Source: Planctomycetia bacterium (GTDB taxonomy: Bacteria; Planctomycetota; Phycisphaerae; UBA1845; UTPLA1). From it: a stretch of DNA of 64,000 nucleotides. The DNA is taken from contig JABTTW010000001.1 in NCBI GenBank assembly GCA_015075745.1, positions 62,001 through 126,000 on the forward strand, given 5' to 3'. The first letter of the stretch is position 1. Each line of letters begins with the position of its first letter. Positions 50,116-62,479 of this stretch are shown in pieces. The position numbers were made by a program, and so were the translations under genes. The notes below the pieces were generated by a model. That model was not told where the DNA came from. It saw only the letters and a list, made by a program, of their open reading frames with translations, and ran no database searches.

Positions 50116-52647
50116 ATGCAATCGAATCCACTCGAAAGCATCAACAGAATCACCATTGCGCTCCTCGTAACTGTCATCGTTGCGATGATGACGGCGGCGG
50201 CGACGAATGCCCAGGAGACCAGCGGCGTTCCCGGCTCACCAAGCGCCACGACCACGATCAATGGGAAGCAGCTCCCGGCACCCGACCCGAAGTTCGGTGG
50301 AGTGATCAAGGGTGAAGCGCTCGAATCGAAACCCTGGTGGCCGCCGCGCGTGGTGCCGCCCAAGGACGCACCCAACGTATTGCTCATCATCACCGATGAT
50401 TCCGGGTTCGGCGTTCCCAGCACCTTCGGCGGCGTGATCCCGACACCGGCGATGGATCGCGTGGCCAAGATGGGACTGCGCTACAACAATATCCACTCCA
50501 CTGCCCTTTGCTCGCCGACGCGTGCTGCGCTGATCACCGGCCGCAACCACCACTCGGCCGGCTTCGGCGTGATCTCGGAGCAGTCCACGGGATTCCCCGG
50601 TTACAACAGCATCATTCCCACGGAAATGGCCACCATAGGCCGCATCCTGCTGGAAAACGGTTACGCGACCTCGTGGTTCGGAAAGGACCATAACACGCCG
50701 GTGTACACCGCCAGCCAGGTCGGGCCGTTTGATCGATGGCCGATCGGCCTGGGGTTCGAGTACTTCTACGGATTCGTCGGCGGCGACTCCAACCAGTGGC
50801 AGCCCAATCTGTTTCGCAATACCACGCAGATCTATCCCTTCAAGGGCAAGCCGGGATGGAACCTGGTCACCGGAATGGCCGATGACGCCGTTGAATACCT
50901 GAACCGCATCAACCAGACGGCTCCCAGCAAGCCATTCTTCGTTAAGTACGCGCCCGGCGCAACGCACGCACCGCATCATCCGACAAAGGAGTGGACGGAC
51001 AAGATCAGCGCCATGCACTTGTTCGACAAGGGCTGGAACAAAGTGCGCGAGGAGATTTTCGAGAACCAGAAGCGCCTGGGGGTCATCCCCGCGAACACCG
51101 AGCTTGAGCCCTGGCCGACGGACGTGATCAAGAATTGGGACGATTGCACGCCCGACGAGAAAAAGCTCTTCATTCGGCAGGCCGATGTCTTCGCCGCTTT
51201 TGTGGCTTACAGCGACCACGAGATCGGCCGAGTGATCCAGACCATCGAGGACATGGGCAAGCTCGACAACACGCTTGTCATCTACATCAACGGCGACAAC
51301 GGCACCAGCGCCGAAGGAGGCCCGCTCGGCACGCCCAACGAAGTCGCGTTCTTCAACGGGGTCAACATGATGCCCGTCGAAGAGCAGATGAAGTGGTATG
51401 ACGTGTGGGGTACGGAGGAGACCTACAACCACATGTCGGCGGGCTGGTCGTGGGCCTTTGACACGCCCTTCACGTGGTTCAAGCAGAACGCCTCAAAGCT
51501 CGGCGGCATTCGCCAGGGCATGTGCATCTCGTGGCCGGCTCGAATCAAGGATGCCGGCGGTCTGCGCGAGCAATTCTGCCACGTGATCGATATCGTGCCG
51601 ACGATTCTCGAGGCCAGCGGCATCTCCGCGCCGCAGTACGTGGATGGCATCAAACAGGCGCCGATCGAAGGCACGAGTCTGGCCTACACCTTTGACGCCG
51701 CCAACGCCAAAACACCTTCTCGGCACAAGACCCAGTATTTCGAGATGTTTGGTCAGTGGGCGTTGTATCACGAGGGTTGGCTGCTCAGTACCAAAGTCAA
51801 CCGCGCGCCGTGGGAAGCCTTCGGCCCCGCCAATCCCGATCCGCTCAACAACCAGGTTCTCGAACTCTACGACCTGAACAAGGACTTCAGCCAGTCCCAG
51901 AACCTCGCCGAACAGTATCCGGACAAGGTGGAAGAGTTGAAGAAAATGTTCATCGATGAAGCAAGGAAGTATCAAGTCTTCCCGATGGATGCTTCGGTTG
52001 CGGCAAGAATCGTCGCCCCCCGGCCGAACATCACGGCCGGCCGCACCGAGTTTGTGTACACCCAGCCGATGGTCGGCCTGCCGCAAGGTGATTCTCCGGT
52101 GATTCTCAACAGCTCCTACACCATCACGGCGGACATCGAAGTTCCCGAGGGCGGCGCCGAGGGCATGATCCTGACCTCGGGCGGACGGTTTGCCGGCTAC
52201 GGCTTCTATCTCCTGAAGGGCAAGCCCGTTTTCCTCTGGAACCTCATCGACTTGAAACGCATCAAGTGGGAAGGCCCCGAGGCGCTGAAGCCCGGGAAAC
52301 ATACGATCGAGTTCGACTTCAAATACGAAGGTCTGGGCGTGGGGACGCTCGCGTTCAACAACATGAGCGGGTTGGGCCGGGGCGGCAGCGGCACCCTCAA
52401 AGTGGACGGCAAGACCGTGGCAACCCAGACAATGGATAAGACGTTGCCCATGATTTTACAATGGGATGAGAGTTTCGACATCGGCTCCGACACCCTGACG
52501 GGCGTCAACGATGCGGACTATCAACCGCCATTCACATTCACCGGCAAGTTGAACAAGTTGACGGTGAAGGTGGACAGGCCGCAACTGTCGGAGGAGGACA
52601 TCAAGAAACTCGCGGCCGCTCAGCGGAACAATAAGGTGAGCGAGTAG
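50116..52647 (+). CDS. Large arylsulfatase (formylglycine-dependent)
   Basis: 843 residues with a signal peptide (IALLVTVIVAMMTAAATNA). NVLLIITDDSGFGVPSTFGG holds the metal Asp pair and LCSPTRAALITGRNHHSAG the modification site (C132 in C-S-P-T-R). FVKYAPGATHAPHHP and YINGDNGTSAEGG complete the active site. The layout follows Pseudomonas AtsA-type enzymes but carries an extra C-terminal beta-sandwich (about 650-840), possibly carbohydrate-binding. It needs FGE, which is encoded divergently. Substrate unknown. Confidence 0.94.
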   Translation: MQSNPLESINRITIALLVTVIVAMMTAAATNAQETSGVPGSPSATTTINGKQLPAPDPKFGGVIKGEALESKPWWPPRVVPPKDAPNVLLIITDDSGFGVPSTFGGVIPTPAMDRVAKMGLRYNNIHSTALCSPTRAALITGRNHHSAGFGVISEQSTGFPGYNSIIPTEMATIGRILLENGYATSWFGKDHNTPVYTASQVGPFDRWPIGLGFEYFYGFVGGDSNQWQPNLFRNTTQIYPFKGKPGWNLVTGMADDAVEYLNRINQTAPSKPFFVKYAPGATHAPHHPTKEWTDKISAMHLFDKGWNKVREEIFENQKRLGVIPANTELEPWPTDVIKNWDDCTPDEKKLFIRQADVFAAFVAYSDHEIGRVIQTIEDMGKLDNTLVIYINGDNGTSAEGGPLGTPNEVAFFNGVNMMPVEEQMKWYDVWGTEETYNHMSAGWSWAFDTPFTWFKQNASKLGGIRQGMCISWPARIKDAGGLREQFCHVIDIVPTILEASGISAPQYVDGIKQAPIEGTSLAYTFDAANAKTPSRHKTQYFEMFGQWALYHEGWLLSTKVNRAPWEAFGPANPDPLNNQVLELYDLNKDFSQSQNLAEQYPDKVEELKKMFIDEARKYQVFPMDASVAARIVAPRPNITAGRTEFVYTQPMVGLPQGDSPVILNSSYTITADIEVPEGGAEGMILTSGGRFAGYGFYLLKGKPVFLWNLIDLKRIKWEGPEALKPGKHTIEFDFKYEGLGVGTLAFNNMSGLGRGGSGTLKVDGKTVATQTMDKTLPMILQWDESFDIGSDTLTGVNDADYQPPFTFTGKLNKLTVKVDRPQLSEEDIKKLAAAQRNNKVSE

Positions 52648-52737
52648 GCCAATTGGCGATTTTCGGCCAAGAGAATTGTACGACAGATGTACAATCCCGC
52701 AGGGCAATCATGACAATGGTGCTCAAGGAATAAACGC

Positions 52738-54021
52738 ATGAACACTCAGATCAGATTCGCGATTGTTTTTTCCATCGCCACGATTCTCGCGCCGCACATG
52801 GGATCGGCCCAGGCCCCTTCTTCCGGGGGGAATCAGTCCGCCGCGGCCAAGCTTTCGAGCGCGGACCTGGACAACCTCGTTGCTCCGATCGCGCTTTATC
52901 CCGATGCGCTGTTGGCGCACGTCCTGCCGGCGTCGACCGCGCCGCTCGACGTGGTGCAGGCGGCTCGATACCTGAGCCAGCACGGCGGCAAGGTCGACAA
53001 GACGCCGGACAACAACTGGAACACCAGCGTCAAAGTGCTGATGCAATTCCCCGACGTGCTGGACAAGTTGAACGCCAACCTCGATTGGACTTCAGCGCTC
53101 GGCAATGCGGTCACCTCGCAAATGGACGACGTCATGAAGTCGATTCAACGGGTTCGTGCCCAGGCCCAGGCGGCCGGAAACCTCAATTCGAATGACAAAC
53201 AGAATGTGGTGGTCCAGGGCGGCGCCATCGAGGTACTCCCTGCCGATCCCACGGTCATCTATGTGCCGACCTACAACCCGAGTACTGTCATCGTTCAACA
53301 GGACACGAGCTCGACAGCGGCTTATAGCACCGTCGCCTTCGCCACGGGCGTGGTCATCGGTGCGGCGCTGGCTGATGATCATTGCGACTGGTACGGCGGG
53401 GCGATCTATCACGGAGCTTATTACCGCGGCAGATACGCCTACGCCACGCCGTATCACAATTTTGATGACTACTGGCGAGACCGGGTTCATCGGCCGTTGA
53501 ATCCACGGGGTGTTGCGGACCCCCGAGGACTTTACGATCCAAGGGGCATCGCCGATCCTCGAGGGAGATACGACCCTCGGGGTCCATATGATCCACGCGG
53601 CCGATACGATCCGCGCAGTGCGAGGCCAACGCCCTACACATCGCCGGGCTACGGCCGCGCCGGCGCCGGCGGCCAGGCGGGATTTGGCGGCGGCGCAGCG
53701 GGGCGCGGGGGATTTGGAGAATTCGGCGGCGGAAGTGAGGGCGGACGCGGATACGGCAGACGCGGATCCGGCGAGTTCGGGTCCGGTGGAAGGGGGCAAA
53801 GCGCGTTCGGAGGTCGCCAGGGCGGCTATTCTCAAACCCGATCGTCCAGCGAGCGCGGCCGTCAGAGTCTTTCGCAAGGGCGATCGTCTTCCGGTGGACG
53901 CTCATTTGGTTCCGGGAGTGGGCGCCGTGGCGGGTCCAGCATCTTCAGTGAGCGGGGAAGTTCGGGCGGAAGGCGTTCCGGTGGATTTGGTGGAGGTGGC
54001 CGACGCGGGGGTCGGCGATAG
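52738..54021 (+). CDS. DUF3300 protein with hexapeptide repeats and Gly-rich tail
   Basis: 427 residues with a signal peptide (IVFSIATILAPHMGSAQ). The DUF3300 domain (about 40-195) shows NLVAPIALYPDALLAHVLPA, DVVQAARYLSQH and VIYVPTYNPSTVIVQQ. After a Tyr/His/Asp-rich stretch come seven hexapeptide repeats of the DPRGxY type (residues 255-296, 53500-53625), then about 125 residues of Gly/Arg/Ser low complexity. Function unknown. DUF3300 genes commonly pair with DUF2950, which follows here by 37 bases. Confidence 0.88.
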   Translation: MNTQIRFAIVFSIATILAPHMGSAQAPSSGGNQSAAAKLSSADLDNLVAPIALYPDALLAHVLPASTAPLDVVQAARYLSQHGGKVDKTPDNNWNTSVKVLMQFPDVLDKLNANLDWTSALGNAVTSQMDDVMKSIQRVRAQAQAAGNLNSNDKQNVVVQGGAIEVLPADPTVIYVPTYNPSTVIVQQDTSSTAAYSTVAFATGVVIGAALADDHCDWYGGAIYHGAYYRGRYAYATPYHNFDDYWRDRVHRPLNPRGVADPRGLYDPRGIADPRGRYDPRGPYDPRGRYDPRSARPTPYTSPGYGRAGAGGQAGFGGGAAGRGGFGEFGGGSEGGRGYGRRGSGEFGSGGRGQSAFGGRQGGYSQTRSSSERGRQSLSQGRSSSGGRSFGSGSGRRGGSSIFSERGSSGGRRSGGFGGGGRRGGRR

Positions 54022-54058
54022 GCAGTTCAGTCATCCGTAGAAAAAAGAGGAGCTCATC

Positions 54059-54991
54059 ATGTTTCGCAAAACGATCATCGTGCTCGTGATTGCGCCGGCG
54101 ATCGGCTTTCATGCCGCCGGGCTATCCGCAGCCACGCCCCATGAATCCCAACAGGCGTTTGAGTCGCCGAAGGCCGCCGTTGACGGTCTTCTCAAGGCCT
54201 GCAAGGAGAATGACACGCCGTCGCTGATCCGGATATTCGGTCCTCGGCTGGAGAAGGCGCTGGGAACAATCGACGACGCCGAAGAGAAGCAGCATCGTCG
54301 CGAATTCTGGGAAGACGCGCAAGCTTATCTGACTCTGATCGAAAAGGGTTCCGATCGCGTCGAGTTGGTCGTGGGCAAGGAGCTTTGGGCATTTCCCATT
54401 CCGCTGGTAAAGCAGAGTCGGGGATGGGTGTTTGATACCGAGGAGGGCTTTGAGGAAATGCTCGCCCGCCGGGTCGGCGAGAACGAATTGAACGCCATCG
54501 AAGTTTGCCGAACATTTGTGATCGCCCAAGCCGAGTACGCCGCCGTGGACCGCGACGGTGACGAAGTTCTTGAATACGCGCCGCGCTTTGCCAGTACTCC
54601 CGGCAAACGGGACGGGCTCTATTGGAAAGTCGATCCGAATTCCGGTGATTCACTCAGCCCCCTGGGCGAGTTTCTGGCCAGGGCGGAAGCGCACACTTCG
54701 GATCGCAAACCCGGCGATCCCTACATGGGCTATTACTTCAAGATTCTGTCACGTCAGGGTCCCAACCCTCCGGGCGGAGAGTATGATTACGTCATCAACG
54801 GCAACATGATCGCAGGGTATGCCCTCATCGCCTGGCCCGCGGATTACGGCCACTCGGGCGTCATGGCCTTCGTTGTCAACCACCAGGGCAAGGTTTTCGA
54901 GAAGGACCTCGGCAAGGAGACGGTGAATCTCGTGCGGGACATGCACGAGTACAACCCGGACAAGAGTTGGAAGCTTGTGGAAAGGCCATAG
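54059..54991 (+). CDS. DUF2950 exported protein
   Basis: 310 residues with a signal peptide (TIIVLVIAPAIGFHAAGLSA). Motifs of DUF2950 include FESPKAAVDGLLKACKEND, GWVFDTEEGFEEMLARRVGEN, GLYWKVDPNSGDSLSPLG and YFKILSRQGPNPPGGEYDYV. The family has no proven activity; it nearly always occurs beside DUF3300, and often near arylsulfatases, as here. Full length. GAGGAG lies just upstream of the ATG. Confidence 0.9.
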   Translation: MFRKTIIVLVIAPAIGFHAAGLSAATPHESQQAFESPKAAVDGLLKACKENDTPSLIRIFGPRLEKALGTIDDAEEKQHRREFWEDAQAYLTLIEKGSDRVELVVGKELWAFPIPLVKQSRGWVFDTEEGFEEMLARRVGENELNAIEVCRTFVIAQAEYAAVDRDGDEVLEYAPRFASTPGKRDGLYWKVDPNSGDSLSPLGEFLARAEAHTSDRKPGDPYMGYYFKILSRQGPNPPGGEYDYVINGNMIAGYALIAWPADYGHSGVMAFVVNHQGKVFEKDLGKETVNLVRDMHEYNPDKSWKLVERP

Positions 54992-55271
54992 ACGCCCGTC
55001 CATTCGCCCTTAAATTGCGAAGGCATGGGGCAATGACGTCGCCAAAATGTCGTGGCTTTCATGTCTGGAGCGTCCTTCCCATGATCATGGACCTCCCGGC
55101 GAGCGTCTACTGGATCGATGGCTTTCACGAGGAATTCAACGGGAAGAACGGCTGCGGCGATCCCTGGAGCTCCAACGGCAGACGGTAGGTCGGCGTCATC
55201 GTGACACGGACGAATTCATCAACGTGAAACCGACGACGACGACATGCTCATTTTTCTTAGGGACTCAAGTC

Positions 55272-55874
55272 ATGACATCGCATACAAAATGGATTGCGGC
55301 CGCGTTTTTGGGAATGATGGTGGCCGGCTGCGGCAATCCCGTGACCGACGCCGTCAAACTCGGGCTGCACGTCGTCGGAAAGGTCGTCGACGATGCCGAG
55401 GTGGATAAGCTTGGAGGAGAGCTGTTGGGGCAACCGCCGTCCCAAGCCGACGCCGTTCTTGGAGAAAAGATCGACGTCTACGCCGACGTGGACCACGACC
55501 GTGAATGGCGCGTCTACCCTGTGCCGGTCGATGTGCTCAACAATCATAGATACGTGGTGGAGACCACTGCCGACCAAATCGTGCTTGTCGAAAAGGTCGA
55601 ATTGAACTCCGACAAACTCGATATCCCCCTTGAATTGGTCTACGACGAAAAGCTCAAGGGGAAAACAGCGGCCGAATGCGAGACCGCGCTCAAGATGGGC
55701 CCGCCCCTGATCGTACTGCGAAGCAAGTCGACGGGGCAGATGTTTCGGCTTTACGATGCGCGGTTGATCAAAGAGCTCCCCAAACCACATTACTTGGTAG
55801 TTCGGTTCGATGGAAGCGACCGGTGCGAAAAGGTCAAGTTTGCCGAGATAGCCGCCTCGGATTCCCAACCATAG
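55272..55874 (+). CDS. Lipoprotein of unknown function
   Basis: 200 residues from the ATG at 55272; a longer in-frame start exists but would bury the lipobox. FLGMMVAGCGNP gives the lipobox (Cys about residue 20). The mature protein is acidic and beta-rich (KIDVYADVDHDREWRVYPVP, YVVETTADQIVLVEKVEL). No family recognised. It lies 15 bases before the ligand-gated channel gene on the same strand, so the two are probably co-transcribed and may work together in the periplasm. Confidence 0.75.
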   Translation: MTSHTKWIAAAFLGMMVAGCGNPVTDAVKLGLHVVGKVVDDAEVDKLGGELLGQPPSQADAVLGEKIDVYADVDHDREWRVYPVPVDVLNNHRYVVETTADQIVLVEKVELNSDKLDIPLELVYDEKLKGKTAAECETALKMGPPLIVLRSKSTGQMFRLYDARLIKELPKPHYLVVRFDGSDRCEKVKFAEIAASDSQP

Positions 55875-55889
55875 GCTGCGAAAGAGAAG

Positions 55890-56999
55890 ATGCGGTTCAG
55901 TATCAAGACCACGTTTACGTTTCTCTGTTTCGGACTGCTCTGTCCTGCCGGAAACGCCGCAGCTCAACCCGTTGCGATGCCCGTTACCCAGGTGTCGCCG
56001 ACGACGACAAGTCAGCCCTTTCGACTCGGTCCACCTCAGAGCGACGGTCCCCTGGTGGTTCAAGCCAGTTTTAAGCTCCACAACATCAACGACATCGACG
56101 ACGAGGCGCAGACGTTCGAATTCGAGGGCGTTCTCACTCTAAAGTGGCGCGACCCTCGGCAGGCCTTCGATCCGGCCGCGGCGGGAGTGGACGAGAAGAT
56201 CTATCAGGGCAATTTCCAGTTTAACGAAGTTTCCCCAAGTTGGTTTCCCCAGGAAGTTCTCGTCAACGGTTCGGGCATGTACGAAAAGGACGGCGTTGTG
56301 CTTCGGGTGGAGCCGGACGGCACCCAAACTCTGATTCAGACGGTGGACGCTGTTGCGAAGTCGGAGTTCGACATGAGACGATTTCCTTATGATCGGCATC
56401 GTCTGGAGGCCGTTTTTGAATTACTGGGTTTGGACGACAGCGAGGTCGTGTTGAAAGCGGAGTCGGAGATTGTCTATCCGTCGGGCGACACCATTCGGGT
56501 GCCTCAGTGGATCTTCGGATCCATGGGCATGTCGACTCGGAGCCGTTCCGCCTCCTACGCCGGACGCAGCGGCGTCTCGTCCGCGTTCGTTTTGAGGTTC
56601 GATGTGGAAAGGGAGTCCTTTTTTATTGTGCGACTGGTTGTGTTTCCGTTGGCTGTGATCGCCCTGCTTTCCTTCTCAGTGTTCTGGATGGATCGGTCAT
56701 CACTGGGCGATCGCATCAACGTCTCGTTCATCGGAATATTGACCGGCGTTGCCTACCAGATCGTCATGAGCGACATCCTGCCGCGCATTTCCTATTTCAC
56801 GTTGATCACCGCTTTTTTGAACATCAGTTTCCTCACCATGTGCGCAACGGTGATAATCAATCTGGTCGTGGGAGCAATGGACCAGAAAGGCAGACACGAC
56901 GTCGGAGACGGCATTGATCGCCGTTGTCGATGGATTTTTCCCGTCGTTTACTTCGGCCTAAATCTTCTTGCCACCGGGATTGCATTCACCTTTTATTAG
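55890..56999 (+). CDS. Pentameric ligand-gated ion channel homologue (GLIC/ELIC-type)
   Basis: 369 residues, the prokaryotic Cys-loop receptor layout. A signal peptide is followed by an extracellular beta-sandwich (about 50-235) containing EFEGVLTLKWRDPRQAF and the FPxD loop in DMRRFPYDRHRLEAVFE, which replaces the disulphide loop of animal receptors. Four helices follow: VRLVVFPLAVIALLSFSVF, NVSFIGILTGVAYQIVMSD (pore-lining M2), YFTLITAFLNISFLTMCAT and WIFPVVYFGLNLLATGIAF. Forms a homopentamer; ion selectivity and ligand are unknown. It follows a lipoprotein gene closely. Confidence 0.92.
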   Translation: MRFSIKTTFTFLCFGLLCPAGNAAAQPVAMPVTQVSPTTTSQPFRLGPPQSDGPLVVQASFKLHNINDIDDEAQTFEFEGVLTLKWRDPRQAFDPAAAGVDEKIYQGNFQFNEVSPSWFPQEVLVNGSGMYEKDGVVLRVEPDGTQTLIQTVDAVAKSEFDMRRFPYDRHRLEAVFELLGLDDSEVVLKAESEIVYPSGDTIRVPQWIFGSMGMSTRSRSASYAGRSGVSSAFVLRFDVERESFFIVRLVVFPLAVIALLSFSVFWMDRSSLGDRINVSFIGILTGVAYQIVMSDILPRISYFTLITAFLNISFLTMCATVIINLVVGAMDQKGRHDVGDGIDRRCRWIFPVVYFGLNLLATGIAFTFY

Positions 57000-57288
57000 G
57001 CCGGATAGCGCCGTTTGATCGGATTTCCGAATTGTCTTCGGCTGGTCGCGCCCATTCAATTCCGGTTTGCAGGGAGGAGGCGAAGGACAGCACATGGTTG
57101 CGTGTGTGCGCATCATTGCTCTTTCCAGGGCGCAACAATAAACTGAGGCCGCAGGAAACTGCTGTATCATCGGGGCGCAACCGGTTTCAGCGTCCGTCCA
57201 TCGTATCGTCCTGAGAACGCCGACAGTTCGGCCTGGAGATGCGGCAAGTCGCGATGGTGCGGCGCCGGAAAATCAAAGGCTGCGTCAG

Positions 57289-59808
<2,520 letters not shown>

Positions 59809-59842
59809 CGGTCCGTGTTCGGCAAGGGAAGGAGGAACAACC

Positions 59843-60193
59843 GTGAGTGAGATATTCGATCAGCAGTCCCTTCTGGACACCGTGGATGGAGACATCGAGT
59901 TTCTGGAAGAGACGGTTGGCATGCTCGACGAAGATGGACCTGCTTTGCTCGCCGAGGTTCAACGCGCCGCCTTGGCGCGGGATGCCGCGGCCCTTGTCGG
60001 ACCGGCGCACGCACTCAAAAGCATGATGGGTAACTTCTGCGCCGCTCAGGCCCAGGAGGCCGCCCGCATTGTTGAGGCCATGGGGCGAGAAAATCGGCTC
60101 GACGACGTCGATGCCGCCGTGCAGGCGCTCCAGCTCGCCGCGGAACAACTGAATGAGGCGCTCAAAGCATTTCTGAAGGCCAACAAGCCATGA
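59843..60193 (+). CDS. Histidine phosphotransfer (Hpt) protein
   Basis: 116 residues from the GTG at 59843, six bases after GGAGGA. Single Hpt four-helix domain; GPAHALKSMMGN carries the phospho-His (H56) in the usual xHxLKS motif. It should carry phosphate from the hybrid kinase's receiver to the receiver of the next protein. Its stop overlaps the next start (ATGA). Confidence 0.92.
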   Translation: MSEIFDQQSLLDTVDGDIEFLEETVGMLDEDGPALLAEVQRAALARDAAALVGPAHALKSMMGNFCAAQAQEAARIVEAMGRENRLDDVDAAVQALQLAAEQLNEALKAFLKANKP

Positions 60194-61386
60194 AAGTACT
60201 GATTGCCGAAGACGAGCGGATCACGAGGCGAAACCTCCAGCGGCAGCTTGAGTCGTGGGGCCACGAAGTGGTCGCTGTCGAGGATGGCGTCGCGGCGTGG
60301 GATCAGTTTCAGCAGGGAGAATTCGAAATCGTCGTGACGGATTGGGATATGCCCCGCCTCGATGGGCAGGAACTGATCAAACGCATTCGCGGCAGCGATC
60401 GTGTTTCCTACGCTTACCTCATCATGCTTACCGGCCGTTCTGAAAAAACCGATCTTGTGTCGGGCATGGAGGCAGGCGCAGATGACTTTCTGGCCAAGCC
60501 ATTCGACAAGAATGAGCTGCGCGTTCGCCTGAGCGCCGGCGAGCGGATCATTCGGCTGGAGCGCACCCTGGCATCTCGTAACGAGGAGCTTTCCAATGCC
60601 AACGAGCGAATGAAGCGGGATCTGGAAGCCGCCGCCAGGGCGCAGCACGATCTACTTCCCAAGAAGCTTCCCGAATCGCTCAAGGCTAATTTTGCATGGT
60701 ACTACAAGCCTTGCGACGAACTGGGAGGAGACATCCTGAATGTGCTGCCCCTCGACGAGGACCATGTCGCTTTGTACCTCATTGACGTGAGCGGTCATGG
60801 TGTTCCCGCGGCGCTCTTGTCAGTCACCTTGAGCAGAGTTCTGACCACGCGAGATCCCACGGCCTCAATCCTTGTCACGAAGGAGGAAGCGGGAGACGCA
60901 CTCGTTGTAGCTTCGCCGCAAAGAGTCGCCGGACACCTGAATCGGCAATTCCCCATGGAGAGCAACTCCGGCCATTATTTCACGATGTCGTTCGCCGTTC
61001 TCGATACGAAGAAAAAGATGTTCCATTATATCAACGCGGGGCATCCCGAACCAGTGCTGATGCGGCGGGGAGAGGACCCCCGATTGTTGTCCGGTGGTAG
61101 TTTTCCGATTGGAATTGTCGCTGCCGCGGAGTATGAAGACGAGACCATTCAACTTGAGCCCGGTGATCGCCTCTGGTTTTATTCCGACGGCATCACCGAG
61201 GCAACGAATGATCGAGACGAAATGTTAAATATCGACGGACTGATTAAGATGCTTCGGAATCATCAGACAGGTTCACTGAGCGACGATCTGACTTCCTGCA
61301 TCGACGAGTTCAGCCGCTGGTGCGGCCGCACGCAGTTCGGCGATGACGTATCAATGCTGGCTCTTGAATTGCCCCCGGCAGATTGA
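60190..61386 (+). CDS. Receiver domain fused to PP2C/SpoIIE-type phosphatase (RsbU-like)
   Basis: 398 residues. Receiver (1-120): KVLIAEDERITRRNLQRQL, phospho-Asp D51 in VVTDWDMPRLDG, Lys in FLAKPFD. A short coiled coil (about 120-155) leads to a PP2C-like Ser/Thr phosphatase with ARAQHDLLPKKLPE, DELGGDILNV, YLIDVSGHGVPAALL and YSDGITEA; the metal-binding Asp residues are intact. Such proteins dephosphorylate anti-sigma-factor antagonists. No STAS or anti-sigma gene is nearby, so the target is elsewhere. Confidence 0.94.
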   Translation: MKVLIAEDERITRRNLQRQLESWGHEVVAVEDGVAAWDQFQQGEFEIVVTDWDMPRLDGQELIKRIRGSDRVSYAYLIMLTGRSEKTDLVSGMEAGADDFLAKPFDKNELRVRLSAGERIIRLERTLASRNEELSNANERMKRDLEAAARAQHDLLPKKLPESLKANFAWYYKPCDELGGDILNVLPLDEDHVALYLIDVSGHGVPAALLSVTLSRVLTTRDPTASILVTKEEAGDALVVASPQRVAGHLNRQFPMESNSGHYFTMSFAVLDTKKKMFHYINAGHPEPVLMRRGEDPRLLSGGSFPIGIVAAAEYEDETIQLEPGDRLWFYSDGITEATNDRDEMLNIDGLIKMLRNHQTGSLSDDLTSCIDEFSRWCGRTQFGDDVSMLALELPPAD

Positions 61387-61511
61387 ACCGAGTACTATGA
61401 CAGCCCAGTTGAGCGATCGGAAAACCTGACCGAAGCCCTGCCGAAAACTGATTGAGATTCGAGATGGCCTTGTGGGTCATCCCGTGAGAACCATTCGACT
61501 TTGAGGAAACA

Positions 61512-62357
61512 ATGAATATGAAAATACTATATCGTGTGAATGGCCTCTCCGGACGATTCCAAGTTGTCTGTCTGCTCGCGATGATGATGATCGTCGGATG
61601 CAGCCAGAACTTCGGAGGAACGCAAGACAACGCCCCGTCATCACATGGCGATGTCTACTATCTCGACGGCGCCGGAGGCGGCGGCGTCATCAGCAACTGG
61701 GGCCGCGGCGTCAGGTCCGGACTTGCCAGCGCCGGCTTCAACGGAGATTTCGTCGAGCCACATTGGGAAACCGGCATGGGCGTCTTCGCCGACCAGGTAG
61801 CGAGTGATGCTTACAAACGACAGAAGGCCGGTGAAGTGGCTGTAATGATTCGCGACGCCAAAGCGAAGTTTCCCGACGCTCCGATCACGTTGATGGGGCT
61901 TTCCGCGGGGACTGCCGTCGCGGTCTTCGCGCTTGAGGCGCTCCCGGTCGACTGCCAGGTCGACACCGTCGTGCTTCTCGGCGCATCGATTGGCAACGAC
62001 TACGACCTCACTCGGGCCTTGCAGCGAGTCTCCGGCAGATTGTATGTATTCACATCCGAGAACGATGCCGTCCTGAACTTCGCCGTTCCCATGGCCGGCA
62101 CGGCCGATCGAGAAGCCGGCGATGTACCGTCGGCCGGTCTTGATGGCTTCGTCGTGCCAGACGGGGCATCGATGACGACTCGGCGACTTTACTCTAGGGT
62201 TACAAATATCGCATGGCGTACTGAGTTTGAGCGGGACGCAGATTTCGGCGGACACACCGACACGACCCATCCGCAATTTGTCCGCGATCACATCGCTCCT
62301 CTGGTTTTACAGGATGGCCCGCAATACATGCATCCCAACTGGCGCGCGGGTCGTTAA
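61512..62357 (+). CDS. Lipoprotein alpha/beta hydrolase
   Basis: 281 residues. VVCLLAMMMIVGCSQN contains the lipobox (Cys about 37). The hydrolase fold shows YYLDGAGGGG (oxyanion region), the nucleophile elbow LMGLSAGTAVAVFAL, an acid candidate in TSENDAVLNF and the His candidate in FGGHTDTTHPQF. The triad looks complete, so an esterase or lipase role in the envelope is likely; substrate unknown. Confidence 0.78.
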   Translation: MNMKILYRVNGLSGRFQVVCLLAMMMIVGCSQNFGGTQDNAPSSHGDVYYLDGAGGGGVISNWGRGVRSGLASAGFNGDFVEPHWETGMGVFADQVASDAYKRQKAGEVAVMIRDAKAKFPDAPITLMGLSAGTAVAVFALEALPVDCQVDTVVLLGASIGNDYDLTRALQRVSGRLYVFTSENDAVLNFAVPMAGTADREAGDVPSAGLDGFVVPDGASMTTRRLYSRVTNIAWRTEFERDADFGGHTDTTHPQFVRDHIAPLVLQDGPQYMHPNWRAGR

Positions 62358-62479
62358 TGTGTTTTCGAAGCGATTCTCGAAGCCGACGAGCGCGATTGAT
62401 CAGTATTTGATTGTCAGGGCATCGAGGCTTTTGGGTGCGATTGCAGTTCGGCGCGCCGATCCCTGGAGCAAGTCGCGGC

